A DNA stretch of 64,000 nucleotides from Stereum hirsutum FP-91666 SS1 (GCF_000264905.1 NW_006763142.1:1042597-1106596), one strand, 5' to 3'; numbered from the stretch's first letter, positions 1 through 12,783 are shown. Program-made: numbers and translations. Notes: generated from the letters alone by a model not told the origin.

Positions 1-1188
1 TAGGGAAGTTTGCTTGGAGGCAAAGTTCTAGAGTCACACGATGAGATCGAACCTGTATCGTTCTCCTTGACCGGGCATCTGACCATGCATCGACATGGAT
101 CTCAGAGACTACTATCCTTCCGACTCCCGTCCAGAGCGCCGGGTATGTGGTCTCTTGGTCAACACCGAAGATCATATGCGATGTGGAAACGTGTACACAG
201 TCCATTGTTCTAGTAGAGAGCGACATAGGTTGTACGACGTGGCCAAACATGAGCCATGGAATGAAATTAGATATTTTATGATTGGACACCTTTATTTTTG
301 CGCATGCCGAGGTCATATGAACTGAATGACGATGTGTTGCACGTAGCATTGTACCCCGACAAGCGGGCCGAGGTAGTGGGCGCTTCTCAAACTGAAGTAC
401 TCTCGCCTCGAACAAATGTGGGTAGTATGCATTGATCATTGACAGCATTGGAAAGAACCTAGAAGCGAGTCTGTGGGGATATCATATGATGTGTCCAGCC
501 AGGGCATGTCTACACAAGCAGTTGCCTGTGAGTCTTGGGGGTGAAACTGAGTTCCGAAGGTTACCGAACCGATATGGTCCGTGAGCACTTTCTCAGCACG
601 AGTGTTTAGATGTGAAGAGCCGAGGATAGTCACTCCGAGGTATTAAGAGCAACCAATGCTTCGATGTTCAGGTCGAAGAAGAGCGAAGAAGAGCTGCGAG
701 ACATTCACTCGGCGAGGAATGACCGGTGAGCAAGAAAAGCAACTGGCATTTCGGCCGGTAATCAGGCGCAAGACGAGACGAAATATTGCGAGCAGAAATC
801 ATAAAAGACAACAAGCTGTTGGCGGAGAGCCGATGATGATGGAAGGAAGAAAGAAAGTGTTCGGAAGAAACCGTGAGGAAGGAAGAGTATGACCGCCGCA
901 CGTGGGAAGTGGCTGCACAGGAATGTGGGGAAAGGGGCGTTGCGGGGAAGCGGCGGACGGTCAGACGACTTGACGCTCAGAGGTCACAAAGCCTGCAGTG
1001 GTCGATGATGTACATACCCATGGAGGGACATGCGCCCTACATAAAGACGCATTTGGCTCACTTTCCCAGACACCTTGTTCTTTACGCCCATCTTCCCCGA
1101 CTTCGACCGCCATTCGACGAAAATCGTCCATAGTGTTCGTTGAACTCGACTCCAAGATCGCGGCGACTTACTACAGAAGGAACAAAGA
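1..1188. other. Unassigned 5' stretch
   Basis: No gene is supported here. Several short open frames occur on both strands (the longest under 100 codons), but none shows a recognisable motif, and none can be extended by plausible splice sites. Part of it is presumably the promoter of the carrier gene starting at 1189; the left part could hold the 3' flank of a gene outside the window. Confidence 0.4.
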
Positions 1189-2965
1189 ATGTCGAGAGCT
1201 GTTCAAGATGCTGCCCCACCATTGCCTGCAGGAGAGAAGGTCACATCTTTACCGGCGAAGAAGAAACAACCCTATCCGTTTTGGCTAGGAGGTGTGTCCA
1301 TTTTATCTTTCTTTGGAGACCAGACGCTGAGATGAAGCTTGGAATGGAAAGGTGTTGCGGCGACCATTGCTGCGTCCATAACACAGTGCGTTTGGAACAT
1401 GAGCAATCTTTCATTATCGTGTGATACTCAACGATTCGATTCCACGTTATCGTCATAGCCCATTGGACCTCACCAAGGTCCGCTTGCAGGCTTCAGGGGA
1501 CAAGCGCATGATCGCGTCCATACAGAAGACCGTCCGAACAGCAGGTACGCACACCTTAACCATGGTCCAAATACGGCGTGTACGATGTTGGTACAGTATG
1601 CAACGTTGGCTGATCGATATCTTGTATAGGATTTCTTGGTCTCTTTGATGGCATCACTGGAACATGGATGAGACAGATGAGTTACTCGGTCTGCCGCTTT
1701 TGGGCGTATGACGAGAGCAAGAAATTGATCGGCGCTGGCAAGTCCTCATTAATCATTTCTCCATACAGCACCCCTAATAACGCGGAAGACTAACGTCTAC
1801 TTTCGCAGACAACAAATCACCAGCATGGAAGCTTGCGTTAGCTGGTAGTATGGGTACGCCGTTTCCGCCATGGTCTTCCCGGATATCATCCAGATATCTC
1901 ACAATGCTTGTCTCCAGCTGGTGGAATTGCTGGCTTGGTTGGAAACCCCGGGGGTAAGCCTCCTTAGACTATCAGAAACTTCCCACCAACTGGCTGAGAG
2001 TATACTCGTTTCTTCTAGAGATCGTCATGGTCCGATTACAAGGTGACTTTGCGAAACCACCAGAGAAGCGCTTCAACTACAAGCACTGCTTTGATGCTCT
2101 CTTCCGGGTACGCCTGCTTCTCTTTGTGCCACACAAACTCTAGGCCAATATCATTACATGCTGCAATAGATGGTGAAAGAAGAGGGTGTCTCTTCTCTGG
2201 GGCGTGGTGTTGGACCTAACGTATTTCGTGCCATCCTGATGAACGCCTCCCAGCTAGCCTCGTCGGTTTTTGTTTCATGATTCTACTTACTTGACATTCC
2301 CTGATCCTCTTCTGCATCTAGCTATGACTTTTTCAAGGCCGAACTGCTGAAGACTCCGTACTTCGACGACAACATCTATTGCCATTTCACCGCCTCTTTC
2401 GCCGCGGTACGCCACCAACCTGTTCACATCCTAACAAGCTATCTGCGACTATGACTGATGGTCGAAACATATTCTATATGACATAGGGCACTGTTGCGAC
2501 AACTGTATGCTCTCCCGCTGATGTACTGAAGGTCAGTTGTTGTTTCTTTCAAGTAGCCCCTATTAGTAGGCTGACACGCCACCGCCACATCTCAGAGCCG
2601 CATCATGAACGCCTCCGGACCTGGCTCAAACGTGCGTTCCTCCTCCCTCTGCTTTCTTCTTACCCCATGTTTTTATCCTGTTCCTCTATTTTTCGTTCTC
2701 TCCCGCCCACCCGTTCAACCCCTTTATTCGTGGATCCAAATTCTGACGCCACTAAATCTCTTTCGGCTCCTGGCCACGTAAACAGTCAACGATGGCAGTA
2801 ATCCGTCAATCTTTTGCCAACGAGGGACCGATGTTCATGTTCAAGGGCTGGGTACCCGCTTGGTCCCGTCTGCAGCCGACTACGATCCTCATCTTCCTCA
2901 CCTTCGAGCAGTTGAAAAATCTGGTGGATTGGAAGAGAGGTACGCAGAAGACTCCGGAGCTGTGA
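1189..2965 (+). CDS. DIC1: Mitochondrial dicarboxylate carrier (Dic1-type)
   Basis: This encodes a mitochondrial carrier family protein, expected to exchange dicarboxylates (malate, succinate) for phosphate across the inner membrane. Twelve exons can be chained. All three carrier repeats show their signature P-x-[D/E]-x-x-[K/R] motif: HPLDLTKVRLQ in repeat 1, NPGEIVMVRLQ in repeat 2 and SPADVLKSRIM in repeat 3. The N-terminal PYPFWLGGVAATIAA, the NASQLASYDFFK stretch and the final QPTTILIFLTFEQLK match the dicarboxylate branch rather than other carriers. The start at 1189 gives a short Lys-rich leader before helix 1. First exons: 1189-1291, 1352-1385, 1459-1544 and 1630-1737; the intron after the fourth begins with GC instead of GT. 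Another intron uses the weak donor GTCGGT. The gene converges on the NmrA-like gene. The substrate is inferred from family resemblance only. Confidence 0.94.
1738..1808 (+). other. GC-AG intron in the dicarboxylate carrier gene
   Basis: The intron starts GCAAGT and ends CGCAG, with a CTAAC-like branch site about 17 nt before the acceptor. Using the GC donor joins ...KKLIGA to DNKSPAWKLALAG in frame. The nearby GT (two bases further on) would throw the next exon out of frame. Confidence 0.8.
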
Positions 2966-3857
2966 GACGCGTCGGCCTACGACTAGACTGGCGACGGGCG
3001 GACGGGTGCTGAACGGCCAAGGGGCGAGTTTGTGCAAGTGGAACGATGAGAGACGTAAGGCAGTGGAGGCTGTTAGGGTGGCGCAGCCTGTGGTCATGCA
3101 GGGGCGGTGACGAGAGGAGACAGTGAGTGACCGGTCAGGAAAATTGGCTGGCCTTCTGGTGGTGGTGGTGGTGGTGGTGGTGGCGGCGGCGGCGGTGGGG
3201 CTCAGTCAGAGCTGTGGTAGGTACCGCTGGTGTCAGTGTTCGAGATGCTTATGATTTGGAACTGTATGTATGATTGATTGTACGTTAGAGTGGACGCGCC
3301 TCGCGGGATCGGAGGAACACCCTACTTCCCATCCGCACGTCCTTGTTGTGTACTTTGTCCGTGTTTGTTGATTGTTGTTGTTGTCTATGACCATCATATC
3401 TGTTCTATTCTGTTCTGTACTTACCTGATGTGTACTCATGCCGTGTACACAGCCGTCGAGCTATATATCTCTGTACATTTGACTGATGGACTGATGTGTG
3501 GCCCGCTTTATTACCTAAATAAAACTTATACACATACTTCATCCCAAAGCCGGAGCCTCGAAGATCCTCGTTCACCTTGCGGTGTACGGTGCCACATCGA
3601 CCATGTGGCACAGACGCCGTCCGGTAAAGACGGATTGTGTCACGGCTATTTATATATAACCCCATACCCCCGACAAGTCCATCAACTCACGAACCACAAC
3701 ACTACTCTCAGAAGTCTTCGTACAGACGATATTGTTGTGAGTTGACATCGAATGACGCACTTACGATTCAGATTAAACGGCAACTATTATAATTCCCTAG
3801 TTTTTCGTGATTCATGGGTATAGTAATCCGCAAAAGTAATCCGCAAACACAAAACAT
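2966..3857. other. Intergenic region between convergent genes
   Basis: This is the shared 3' flank of the carrier (+) and the NmrA-like gene (-). It holds a GGT/GGC microsatellite (3158-3196) and an A/T-rich CTATTTATATATAACC stretch near 3646-3662 that looks like a TATA element but has no gene behind it. Open frames here lack motifs. Confidence 0.5.
3158..3196. repeat. (GGT)n(GGC)n microsatellite
   Basis: About nine GGT units run into GGC units just after the carrier stop codon, probably in its 3' untranslated region. It is length-variable by nature and would be a usable strain marker. Confidence 0.9.
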
Positions 3858-5011
3858 TCAAGCCTTCGACTGCTTAGACTCCGCCTTCAACTTCTGCACC
3901 AAGTCACGAACCAAAGGACTATCCTTGACCCACTCCCGATAACTCTTTGCCTGAGGGTATATGGTCAACGTTTGCTTCTTGTCCTGCAACAACAGAAGAT
4001 GGGTCTCTTGAGTATATGGATAAAGTGAGTCATAAAACAATTCTGCTTACCCGGACACCACTTTCAGGTCCCGCCCTCTTGACGTACTCCCAAGAAAGAT
4101 ACATCAATTCCGCGGCTGGGTGATCGACAAAGCGTGTGGCTTCGAACTGCTCGGGAGTAAGCTCAAGTGCAAGACTCGCTTTCTCTCCCGTCACCTCGGC
4201 GAACTGGGTGGCAAGGTCTCGCAGCGAAAGGTACTCGACGACAGTCTTGATTTTCACGCCTGGAGGAAGAACGGGTGGTCAGTACAGCTCCTAACTCACT
4301 ATAGCCTCCGAATAATCGAAATAGGAAGGACTTACCAGAATACTTCTCGGGCTCACGGAACGCAGCGACGACGAGCCCACCCAGGTCGGCGACGCTGAAC
4401 GCGAAGATCGGGACGTCGGGGAGGAAGGCAACAGACCAATGGAAACCCTTCTCCTCGTTGTAGCTCGGCGCGAAGAAGCTCGTCCAGAAGTTCTCGTAAT
4501 ACATCGGGATATAGACGAACGTGTAGGGGACTCCTGACTCGAGAACGCGGTCCTCAATGAGGGCCTTGGACTTCCAGCTGATGGCTTGACATTCCCCCTC
4601 ACGTCCCTCGACCGTCGACCACACCAAGTGCTTCACCCCTGCTTTCTTCGTTGCCTCGACGATGTTCTTCCCGTGAAGCTGCTCGGCATCATACCCATGC
4701 TCGTAGAACTGTGTCACTCCGAATACGCCCCATGCGCCCTCGAAAGCCTTCGTCGTTTGCTCCAAACTCGACAGATCAGCCTGGACGACCTCGATACCCT
4801 TGGCCGCGAGGGCCTTGGAAGCTGGCGAAGACGGGTTCCGAGTGATGGCGCGGATGGTGAAGTGTCCTGCAGGTTCTTTGAGGAGGAAGTCCACAACAGA
4901 AGATCCCTGTCTGAGTGCACGGGCGGGATATGGTTAAGCTAGATCGTAAGTTTGTCTCATCAGGAGTACATACTGGCCAGTGGCGCCTGTGACAGCGATC
5001 AATTTGGGCAT
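3858..5011 (-). CDS. NmrA-like NAD(P)-binding protein
   Basis: This is an atypical short-chain dehydrogenase of the NmrA/HSCARG type, which binds NAD(P) and often acts as a redox sensor or transcription co-regulator rather than as an enzyme. Four exons join. Exon 1 (start at 5011) gives MPKLIAVTGATGQ, and splicing into exon 2 completes the dinucleotide motif GATGQQGSSVVDFLL. After the Rossmann N-terminus come RAITRNPSS, the VQADLSS strand, VFGVTQFYEHG, and the conserved VKHLVWSTVEG region, then the substrate-side YIPMYYENF and a C-terminal EYLSLRDLATQFAEVTG segment. About 300 residues is normal for the family. The active-site Tyr-x-x-x-Lys of true SDRs is not seen, as expected for NmrA proteins. 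It lies tail to tail with the carrier gene. No specific pathway is shown by the sequence. Confidence 0.9.
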
Positions 5012-6258
5012 GATGGAAAGCGGCGAGGTAAGAATGCGGTATTTTCGTCGATGCTGCGAGTCAGAGCGTGATGTAGTTGGCGCAAGAACAAACACTAGCT
5101 TTGTGAACGGAGAGAGATAAGTTCAATAATTCTCTGTCTGTTCCCTCTGGTGTTTATAGCGAACCTGACTGCTGCCGCATTTTCGCCATGCATTGTGATC
5201 AAGATTCGATTATCGCTCCTCGGGCTAATCGGAAACAGATACCCGGCTAGGCCCCTTTCCCCTCGAGCCAACCTAGCTCCTTTGCTCTCTCGTCTTCAGC
5301 GCATGAGCGTTTCATCCGAGTCGATTCTACAAAATCGAGCTTCGTTCTTCGTGAACGGCTACAACGTGCCTTCTTGTAGGTCGATGTAAAGCGTTGGCCA
5401 CCTGGTCATGCATCACTTTGTTGGAGCTATTGTCTTCGTCTACTTTTTCACCTGCTTTCACCAGCCCTTCCATGTCGTTAATCTTGTGCTGAATGTTCAA
5501 GAGAACGGCCCAGGTTTTTCCTACCCTTGGCAGGCAGTAGGATCGGAACTATGCCGCGGCCATGGAGTCGGTCTCATTCTGCCTCCGTTCGATCGAGAGC
5601 GTTTCAACTTACTTGCGAGGCTCACAACGCAGCTGACTTGCAATAAAACAGCTGCCCTGTGAACCTGTTGGCCTCTTGCAGTCCATGGATAGAAAATCGC
5701 CCCACTAAACTCCTTATCCTGTTATCATATCCCAGTCATTTGGAAAGGAAAGGAAATCTATTCAGGGTACAAAACGGGCCCTCAAGGACCAATACCCCTC
5801 GTGAGTGATGCAGCTGTGGAGATGTTGTGGTGCTACGAACTTGCCAGGAACGCATTTGAAACTTGACCCTGAGCGTAGTCCACCCTCCACTGGTTCTTTC
5901 TTGCACGTATCACACAAATTATTAGCCTGGATACGTTTGAGGCCCCCCGCACGATATTTCTAGACCATCTCGATGCCCCAATGAAAAAGACCCGGGTCTA
6001 AGTCGGTCCGTATTTCACGTTTTCTCCTTGTTAACCATGCTGACCTCGGTCGCTATGCAATTATCGAGCAGCTCAAAAGCTTGGAAGGGCTTGTCGATCG
6101 TGCAAGCTCCCATTTAACTAACCCCGCGCAACTATTCTTACTTTTCGCGACGACGTTCGTTTTCTCTGCTCATCGATTCGTCCCAAGGTTCTCGATAGTC
6201 CCTTGAACACCGTCAACCACGCCTTGGTCGCCACCTTCATCTCGTCGCTTTTTCCAAG
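5012..6258. other. Divergent intergenic region
   Basis: This 1.25-kb stretch separates the starts of the NmrA-like gene (-) and the DUF6533-type gene (+), so it should contain both promoters. Two open frames on the plus strand (5150-5389 and 5408-5662) have no recognisable domain. I see no RNA gene. Confidence 0.4.
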
Positions 6259-7830
6259 ATGTCTGGCATGGTAGCGGTGAATCAGATTGCCGCGGAGTCG
6301 GTGAGCGGCGGTGACGAGGCTACAGCATCGTTAATTACCACGGCTTTGGGGCTGATTCACGTCCTCCAAGTCTACACTTCGGTATGTACCCGTGGCCAGT
6401 CTGTACGCCGGCGACTTTTAACTTACGATGCTCCGCCGCCAGGTCATGGTCCGTCATTTACTCCGACTGCTGATTTTCGTCTTACGAATAGGAAAATAGG
6501 TCGCTGTGGCCGTTTGGGACTGGCTAACGTGTCTCAAAAGTACGCCTTTATCGCCCTATCACTTTCTGGCATCTTTCGTTGATAGATTGGCCTGTCACCA
6601 GTGGAGTGGGAGCGCATATGGAAGCGAAACTGGACACTTGTTAAATTCTTATACCTGTGGACCCGATACTATGGTCTCCTTTGTTTCTCCGTCAACTTGT
6701 GGCTCTTCAACGCAAACTTTACAACGGAACAATGCAAAGCCTTGTAAGTTACTATCCTCTCACGTTACTCGGCCGCTAGGCTCAATCTCGATTCTGCAGG
6801 CATTATATTATAGCCGCATCATGTATGTGGGCCACATTGGGTTCAGGTTGGTTCTCATTCGACATGGCTCGCTGGGATGATGTTGATATGTTATGTATTA
6901 CGTAGAGGCCATCCTCGCCGTTCGTACCTGGGCTTTCATGGCTAAAGCAAGATGGGTCGGTATCATGCTCGTCTCGATGCTCCTCGGCGAAATGGTGTTC
7001 CTACTCTATGTGTCCATCGCTGGAGTACACCAAACTGTACTTGTCTTTGATGGGCCGTGCACTGCAAGCGATGCCCCCGGAAAGGTATGCATTATTGCCG
7101 TCCAAATTGACAGAGACGATTCGGTCTGACCTGATGTTCTTGCATAGCATGTCGTTATGGGCTTCTGGCTGGCACCGGTGCTGTTCGATTTGATCTGCAC
7201 AGGATTGACTCTGTTCAAGGTAACACAGCTGTTCCCTCCATCTTCAATATCTGAATCCTCTATGATGATCACTAATGTGTGATTATAGGCCATTAAGACC
7301 AATTCCCTCGTTCGTTCGCCACTCCTGGTAGTCTTCATCCGTGAAGGCCTCTTCTACTTTTTGGTACGTCTAATTATTTTATGCTAGACTCGTCAAGGCG
7401 CTCACCATTCCCCTTCAGGCGGTCAGCGCGGTCAATGTTTTAAACGCTGCGTTCATGTTCCAAAGGTGTGTCCACTCCTCTTTTTTCGTCCTCGGCAAAA
7501 CTTATCCTGAGAACGTCTTCCGATAGCAACGCAAACATTCAAAACATCAATTCATTCCTGGCTCTCATCCTCGGACAAGTTCTTTGCTGCCGACTCGTCC
7601 TCAATCTTCGTGCACCATCGGACGCCTTGGAAAGCAACACGTTCAGCGGGCCTCGTCCGCCTACTATGAACCGTTCACGGAATCCGACGCAAGGTGTTTC
7701 GTCTTCTATTCCTCTCGGTAATCTTACCAGCGGAGGGACTCAAGACGAAGACCTCTACGGCGGAGTCAAGGTGCACGTGGACGTCGAGACGGACTCTCGG
7801 GGTGATAGGGTGAAGGGTGATCGCCTCTGA
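6259..7830 (+). CDS. DUF6533-type seven-helix membrane protein
   Basis: This is a multi-exon integral membrane protein of a family found almost only in agaricomycetes and of unknown function. After a short soluble N-terminus (MSGMVAVNQIAAES) comes the family core: an AVAVWDWLTCL helix, then SPVEWERIWKRNW, corresponding to the usual 'YDYLLTL..E...IWKR.W' signature, followed by WTRYYGLL. Later helices include EAILAVRTWAFMAKARW, VGIMLVSMLLGEMVFLLY, HVVMGFWLAPVLFDLICTG and REGLFYFLAVSAVNVLNAA. The C-terminus ends the membrane part with CCRLVLNLRAPSD, typical of the family, and continues into a polar tail of about 80 residues. At least six short introns are needed to keep the frame. A second member of the same family is at 55.2-57.2 kb. 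A sensory or receptor-like role has been guessed for such proteins but nothing here proves it. Confidence 0.8.
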
Positions 7831-8847
7831 TTTTCTGATACTTTCTCGGTGGATTCTCCCTTCGACCTATACCAGGCCTGTATCTTTCAATGGCGTCCAT
7901 ACTTCGCACTGCCATTTCATTCTCTTTTGGTTTATCTATCTCGTCGTCGTCGTCATCATACACCACGCACCCACTCATTATTGGTTTTTTTTCGCTCTGT
8001 CGTCGCCGGTCCATCACCCACTTCCACTTATTTTTAACGTACTCGAGGTTTCGAACGAAAAAGAATTTTATATCATTGGTCTGTTGGCTATGTTTCTAAT
8101 GAGTCGAGTCCAGAGACTCAGCAGATCATCAAACTAGTCCTTCGTTTGCTGGCGTTGCCACGATTCCAACCTGACTACTTCGCCATTGGGAGTTCTAATA
8201 ATCACACTTCAGCTCGTCTAACGATTATGGAGAGCGGCGCTGACCGATGTTCATGATACTTCTTCGTTTATTATGACGGGCTCGACCTCCACGCTTATAC
8301 TCCGGCCGACCCTATGGCAAGTGATTGTATCGTTTGAACGGAATCCATTGCATTAAACCGAGGTAGAGTGTGAAGACGTGTGGGGGGCTCGATGTGTTCT
8401 ATGGCTACAAATGTAGGGAGAACTATGCTGAGATAGCAGAGAATGAAGATGAATGACGGCCTGCAGATGGACGAGGTGGGTAGTGAGGGAGGAACGCGTG
8501 GAGATGGAGGCAGCTGAAAGGTGGAGCACTGCGAAGGATGAGAGGAATAGGGAGAAGGCGGCGATCATGTAGGTATCGTAAGCAGACACTGGATTGGAGT
8601 GAGTGAGAAAAAAGGAGGATGTGCTGGACGGTCGTGACGAGAAAGAAGTAGAGAGAAATCTGTGAAGTTCAAACATAAGTCTAAATTTGCATCGTCGGCA
8701 TGAAAAAACCCGTGATCTATCAAAGTCCCTATTAGGTCGTAAAATGGAGGAAAGCAGGATGAAAGCATGGATGAGAGGAAGGCGAAAGGCGAAGACGGGT
8801 AGGACACGAGGAAGCGGGTCCTGTACGATCTTGCATCTACGGGATTA
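7831..8847. other. Intergenic region between convergent genes
   Basis: The stretch separates the stop codons of the DUF6533-type gene and the MFS gene. It holds a CGT-rich microsatellite near 7942-7957 and a purine-rich segment (about 8370-8810). Open frames here look like by-products of that base bias, being Ser/His-rich with no motif. Confidence 0.45.
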
Positions 8848-11154
8848 TCAGACTATCTGCTGGTGATTGGCTTTCTCGGCGTCCGCTTGACGTTCGGCTG
8901 CCATCTCTTTTGCAATTTTGAGGTCCTATATTCCAGGAGTGATAAGTACAGACCCGAGCATGAGGGAGCATAACCATAAACATACGAGGCAAGGAGCAAA
9001 CTTGCTGGCGCCGCGAATCCGTGGGCCGTACTTGTAAAACAGGAATGGCATGGGCGCCATGACCAGTGCGATGAATCCGATGAGCGTCGATGCCCAGTTA
9101 ATTCCGAGCTGTATAATATAGAAAAATAGAGGAACGATCATTGTAAGTAATTCGGCGGGAAAAGAATGTAGTAGGAGTGAGTGAGAAAAAGGCATACGTT
9201 TGTGTACAGTTGGACTGTGAACAGAGGAAATGCGGCTCCTACTACCGAGCGACAAACGGTGTTGGCGGCGAAGGCAGATGCGGAATACATCAGGTACGTA
9301 TCGATGAGATAGCTCTGTTCAAGTAGATGGGAGGGTCAGTATGATACGATCGTAACGAGAACTCGCTAACGAACGTACTAGGAACGAGATGAACACCAGA
9401 CTTATACCAGTCCCCAAAGGGATCGTCGCTAACGCCGGTACATACCACGGCACACTAGCATACTGACCCGTCCATCCTAGCCAAAAGGCGCCAATAACCA
9501 GGCTCGGCGCACCAACCATTGCTCCCTGCAGCCTCTTCTCTGGTGGTGTGAAGCCCCTCCACTTATGTAGCAGCTCGGGATAATCTCTCAAAAAGTATTG
9601 GTTGACTGCTCCTCCGACACACGAACCAAGTCCCACACCAATGAAGATAAGACCGCCTTGAGAAGTGGTGAGTCCGTGGCGTTCGACGAAGACGATGGGA
9701 AGAGCCTCGAAGAGGGCGTAGATGACACCATAGACGACGGACAGGTAGATTGTGACGAGGACTAGAATGGGCTCCTGGAGGAGCATACTGAAGGGGCGGA
9801 GGACCGTGCGATGGCAAAGTTCGGCGGCGGTCCATTTTTCGCGCTCTGCTTCGGCGAACAGGTCCTTGTTGGCTACAGGGTCCGCTTTGCGGAGGCGCTT
9901 GGCCTGTGTTTAGAAGAGATTAGTCGGTATTGGCACTATATGTTACGGTCGTAAGGGCAAGAATGATGTAACTGTAGACGTACCTTCTGGAGAAGAATGA
10001 CGGGAGCGTAGGTCTCGGGCATGAGCACGATGCTCGCCAATGCGCAAGAGCCTGCGAAGATCATCTCGACCCAGAACACCCATCGCCACCCGACACCGCT
10101 CTGTACAATACTGTAACGGTGAAATAAAGCAATCCCGTTAGCTAGACGCCAGATTTACTAGATATCGCTCAGGCGTATACAATAGGAGACGAGTGCTTAC
10201 AATCCACCCACCAAAGGGCCAAAACACGGACCCAAGAACACCATTGTCGAAAACATGGAAGTCGAAGGCCCGCGACCAACGGGATCCCATATATCCGCTA
10301 TCAAGCCTCCACCATTAGTGAGTGGCGCGCAGGCGAAGAAGCCGGAGATGAAGCGTGTAACAAGCAAGGTCTCCATGTTTGGGGCGAGGGCTTGACCGAG
10401 GTGGAAAATCGTGTACAGGCAGAGAGTTATGGTCATGATGGGTCTACGGCCGAAGAGCTCGGAACCTGGGCCCCACAAAAGTGGTCCAAAAACGTAGCCA
10501 CTGTAGGGATACATTTGGGTCAGATGATTCAGAAGGGGTGTGGAAATGAGAGAAATGAAGCCTTGGGGAGTTCGGGCCTGGGGAGACTTACAGAACAAAT
10601 ATGGACGTGACCAAATATGAGACCTCGGTCGGTATGTCGAACTCTGCCTGAATGAGCGCTGTCGCCGTCGACGGCATCGACGACGCGAATGTCCTGTAAA
10701 GTTGTAGGGGCCCAAAAATCCATATCATCAGCTAATATGTCACTCAACAAATCCATGACGAGGAACATAAGGATAACACGTACACATTCAGTGTCAAAAT
10801 CGAACAAAAGACAGTAACAAACCACTTATATCTTCTCGACCAGTTCTGCGGGTTCTTGGGGTCATTTGGTCCATCCCAATCCACAAGATTTGGATCAACT
10901 TCCTTTCCTTTACCAAAAGCTGGCGACGATGAAGGAACTTCGTGCGTTGCAGAGTTAGATGACTGAGATGTTCGCAGAGGAGGGTCCTCCGGATCATCGC
11001 CACCGTACTTCTCGAAGTGAGCCTCATCCCGCTCAAGTTCGTCGTCGAGTGGAGAGCGAGCACGGGTCTCGATCACTGTTCTCGAGGATGCAGGCGAGGA
11101 CAGATTGTATGGCGTATTCGACCCTGAGGCAACCGCAGGCATTTCGATGATCAA
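8848..11154 (-). CDS. MFS multidrug/polyamine-type transporter (DHA1)
   Basis: This is a twelve-helix major facilitator of the fungal drug:H+ antiporter-1 type, related to Tpo1/Flu1-like exporters, expected in the plasma membrane. The N-terminal cytoplasmic region of about 110 residues ends with the family hallmark LVDWDGPNDPKNPQNWS before helix 1. Further marks are GYVFGPLLWGPGSELFGRR between helices 2 and 3 (the MFS G-x-x-x-[D/E]-R-x-G-R-R loop), FISGFFACAPLTNGGG, and the motif MVFLGPCFGPLVGG in helix 5. The second half has YALFEALPIVFVERHGL and WYVPALATIPLGTG, ending in a short charged tail (AERQADAEKANHQQIV). Six or more introns interrupt it. It is divergent from the aldo/keto reductase pair and near other redox enzymes, so export of a small organic compound is plausible. 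The actual substrate cannot be read from sequence. Confidence 0.92.
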
Positions 11155-12783
11155 AGCGATGGCTCGCAGTCAAATACCGACAGGTGGACGTAGCGAGTGG
11201 CAAGAACCAGTCAGCGCGAAAGGACAGAAAGGGCGGGACGAGAGGCAGAAAGACGTGAACGGGTCAAGATCGCTGTCATCTTCGACCGGGCCTGTATATA
11301 AGCCTTTGGCACCAACGCGGACACTGGTGAACGGATAATCTGAACAAGCTCAAAACTGTGTGTAAGCTTGTCTGAGGACGGGCGACATGTAGAACGTTTT
11401 GGAGGACAAGCAAGGCCGAAGCATGCGGGAGGTCGGATAAGTTGTTCACCGAGGTCATGATTAAGATATGAAGCGGGTGTAAGTGAATCCGTAGCTCACT
11501 ACAAATGACTGTTGACTGTACATTGTTGAAACCGTACAAAGGTACGGATGAAAGGCTTCAAAGGCTCAACAAATGAGGCCCCAGGCACTACGAATATCCA
11601 GAGCCTTGCATAATCGACTGCGATCTGTAAGAAAGTAAGTCACTGTCTGAAAGCAGCGTTCCGAGTCCATGAGCGTGAATGACCTTGATGGTGCAAGAAT
11701 ATGGAGAGATGATATGAGACGATAGCCTCCCTATTTCAAACTGCCTTCCGAGACCCGGTCGAATCAGATGAAAAAGAGGTTGCCAGATTAGGCCGCCGGT
11801 TCGCGGTCAGTGGCGGTGCATCTGCGGAGTTACCCATTCGTCCCCAGGTCCGGGTCCTAGCCACCGTTCTAGATCTTCCCATCTTTCTTTCTTCGGGGCT
11901 CCCTTCATTCGCCTCCGGCTCAGGCAAACGCAAAGACGTCGAGCCTCCATAAATCCAGGGGGTATTTGCCTCCACGACGCGGGAGAGGTTACAGTAGGAC
12001 ACTCGTTGGCTCCCCGTCAGTCCAGCGTCGGTCCAAAACTGGCAGGTACTAATGGTACCGGTATGGCCACTGTAAAATTCGTGCGACCCAGTCGTGGCGG
12101 ACGGACCGCAGATCAAACGCTCTGCGGAACGCCTCATGGTCCAAGTCTTTATAGTCGTAAGCTGTCGTAAGTCAGTTCAGAGTCCTCGACGATCTGAATC
12201 GCGGTGTCCTCTTCATTGATTCGCCCGTGACAAAAATTGACGGTAACTAATGAAAGCAGAAAAGTAAGAGCACAACCGTACATCAGGGATTTTCGATATC
12301 CACGATTCCATGCCCGACGTCAGTCGTACACTCACCGATGCTGGAACCCGGTAAGTAAGAGGAGGTCATTAATTAGCGCGCTATCGGTCTCACGCCAGTA
12401 AACGTGGAGATCGCGTGGCTGTCCTGCTAGTAGCACGGCGTCGACCTAGTTCAACTACCCTGGTCAAACCCTGGTGTCTCCGACTTCCACAGCATTCAAC
12501 TAGTTCAAGTATCGTTTTTGTTTCATGGCATCTCGTACATCTGGACGAAGTCTCGCACGATCACACGGCCCAGGAAGCAGAACACTAATCAGTGTCTTTA
12601 GCAACACCATATGATGCGACTCGGTTACTTCTTCTGGGTAGTCTCTAAATGCTGACCTCATACAAGACAGTCGTTGTATGAGTAGGCTGGGAATAATTGT
12701 CTCGTCTTAGCCCGGCATCAATATATCCTTTCTTCGTGACTCTCGAACGACATACAACTTGTTCCTAGATACTCGAGGCAACC
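11155..12783. other. Divergent promoter region, MFS transporter / aldo-keto reductase
   Basis: This 1.6-kb region lies between two divergently transcribed genes. It holds a TATA-like element serving the minus-strand transporter (listed separately). One open frame of 133 codons on the minus strand (11736-12137) has no recognisable domain and no obvious splice partners; I do not call it a gene. Confidence 0.45.
11293..11303 (-). promoter_or_regulatory. TATA-like element upstream of the MFS gene
   Basis: On the minus strand the sequence reads GCTTATATACAGG, about 140 bp upstream of the transporter start codon. Position and sequence fit a TATA box; transcription start was not determined. Confidence 0.35.

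Noticed and set aside
3646..3664. TATA-like CTATTTATATATAACC
   Set aside because: No gene starts downstream on either strand at a suitable distance; it lies between convergent 3' ends.
8353..8807. Ser/His/Leu-rich open frames on the minus strand
   Set aside because: They mirror a purine-rich stretch of the plus strand; the composition is explained by base bias and there is no domain.
11736..12137. 133-codon open frame on the minus strand in the transporter/reductase promoter region
   Set aside because: There is no motif, signal peptide or splice context, and it sits in a divergent promoter region.
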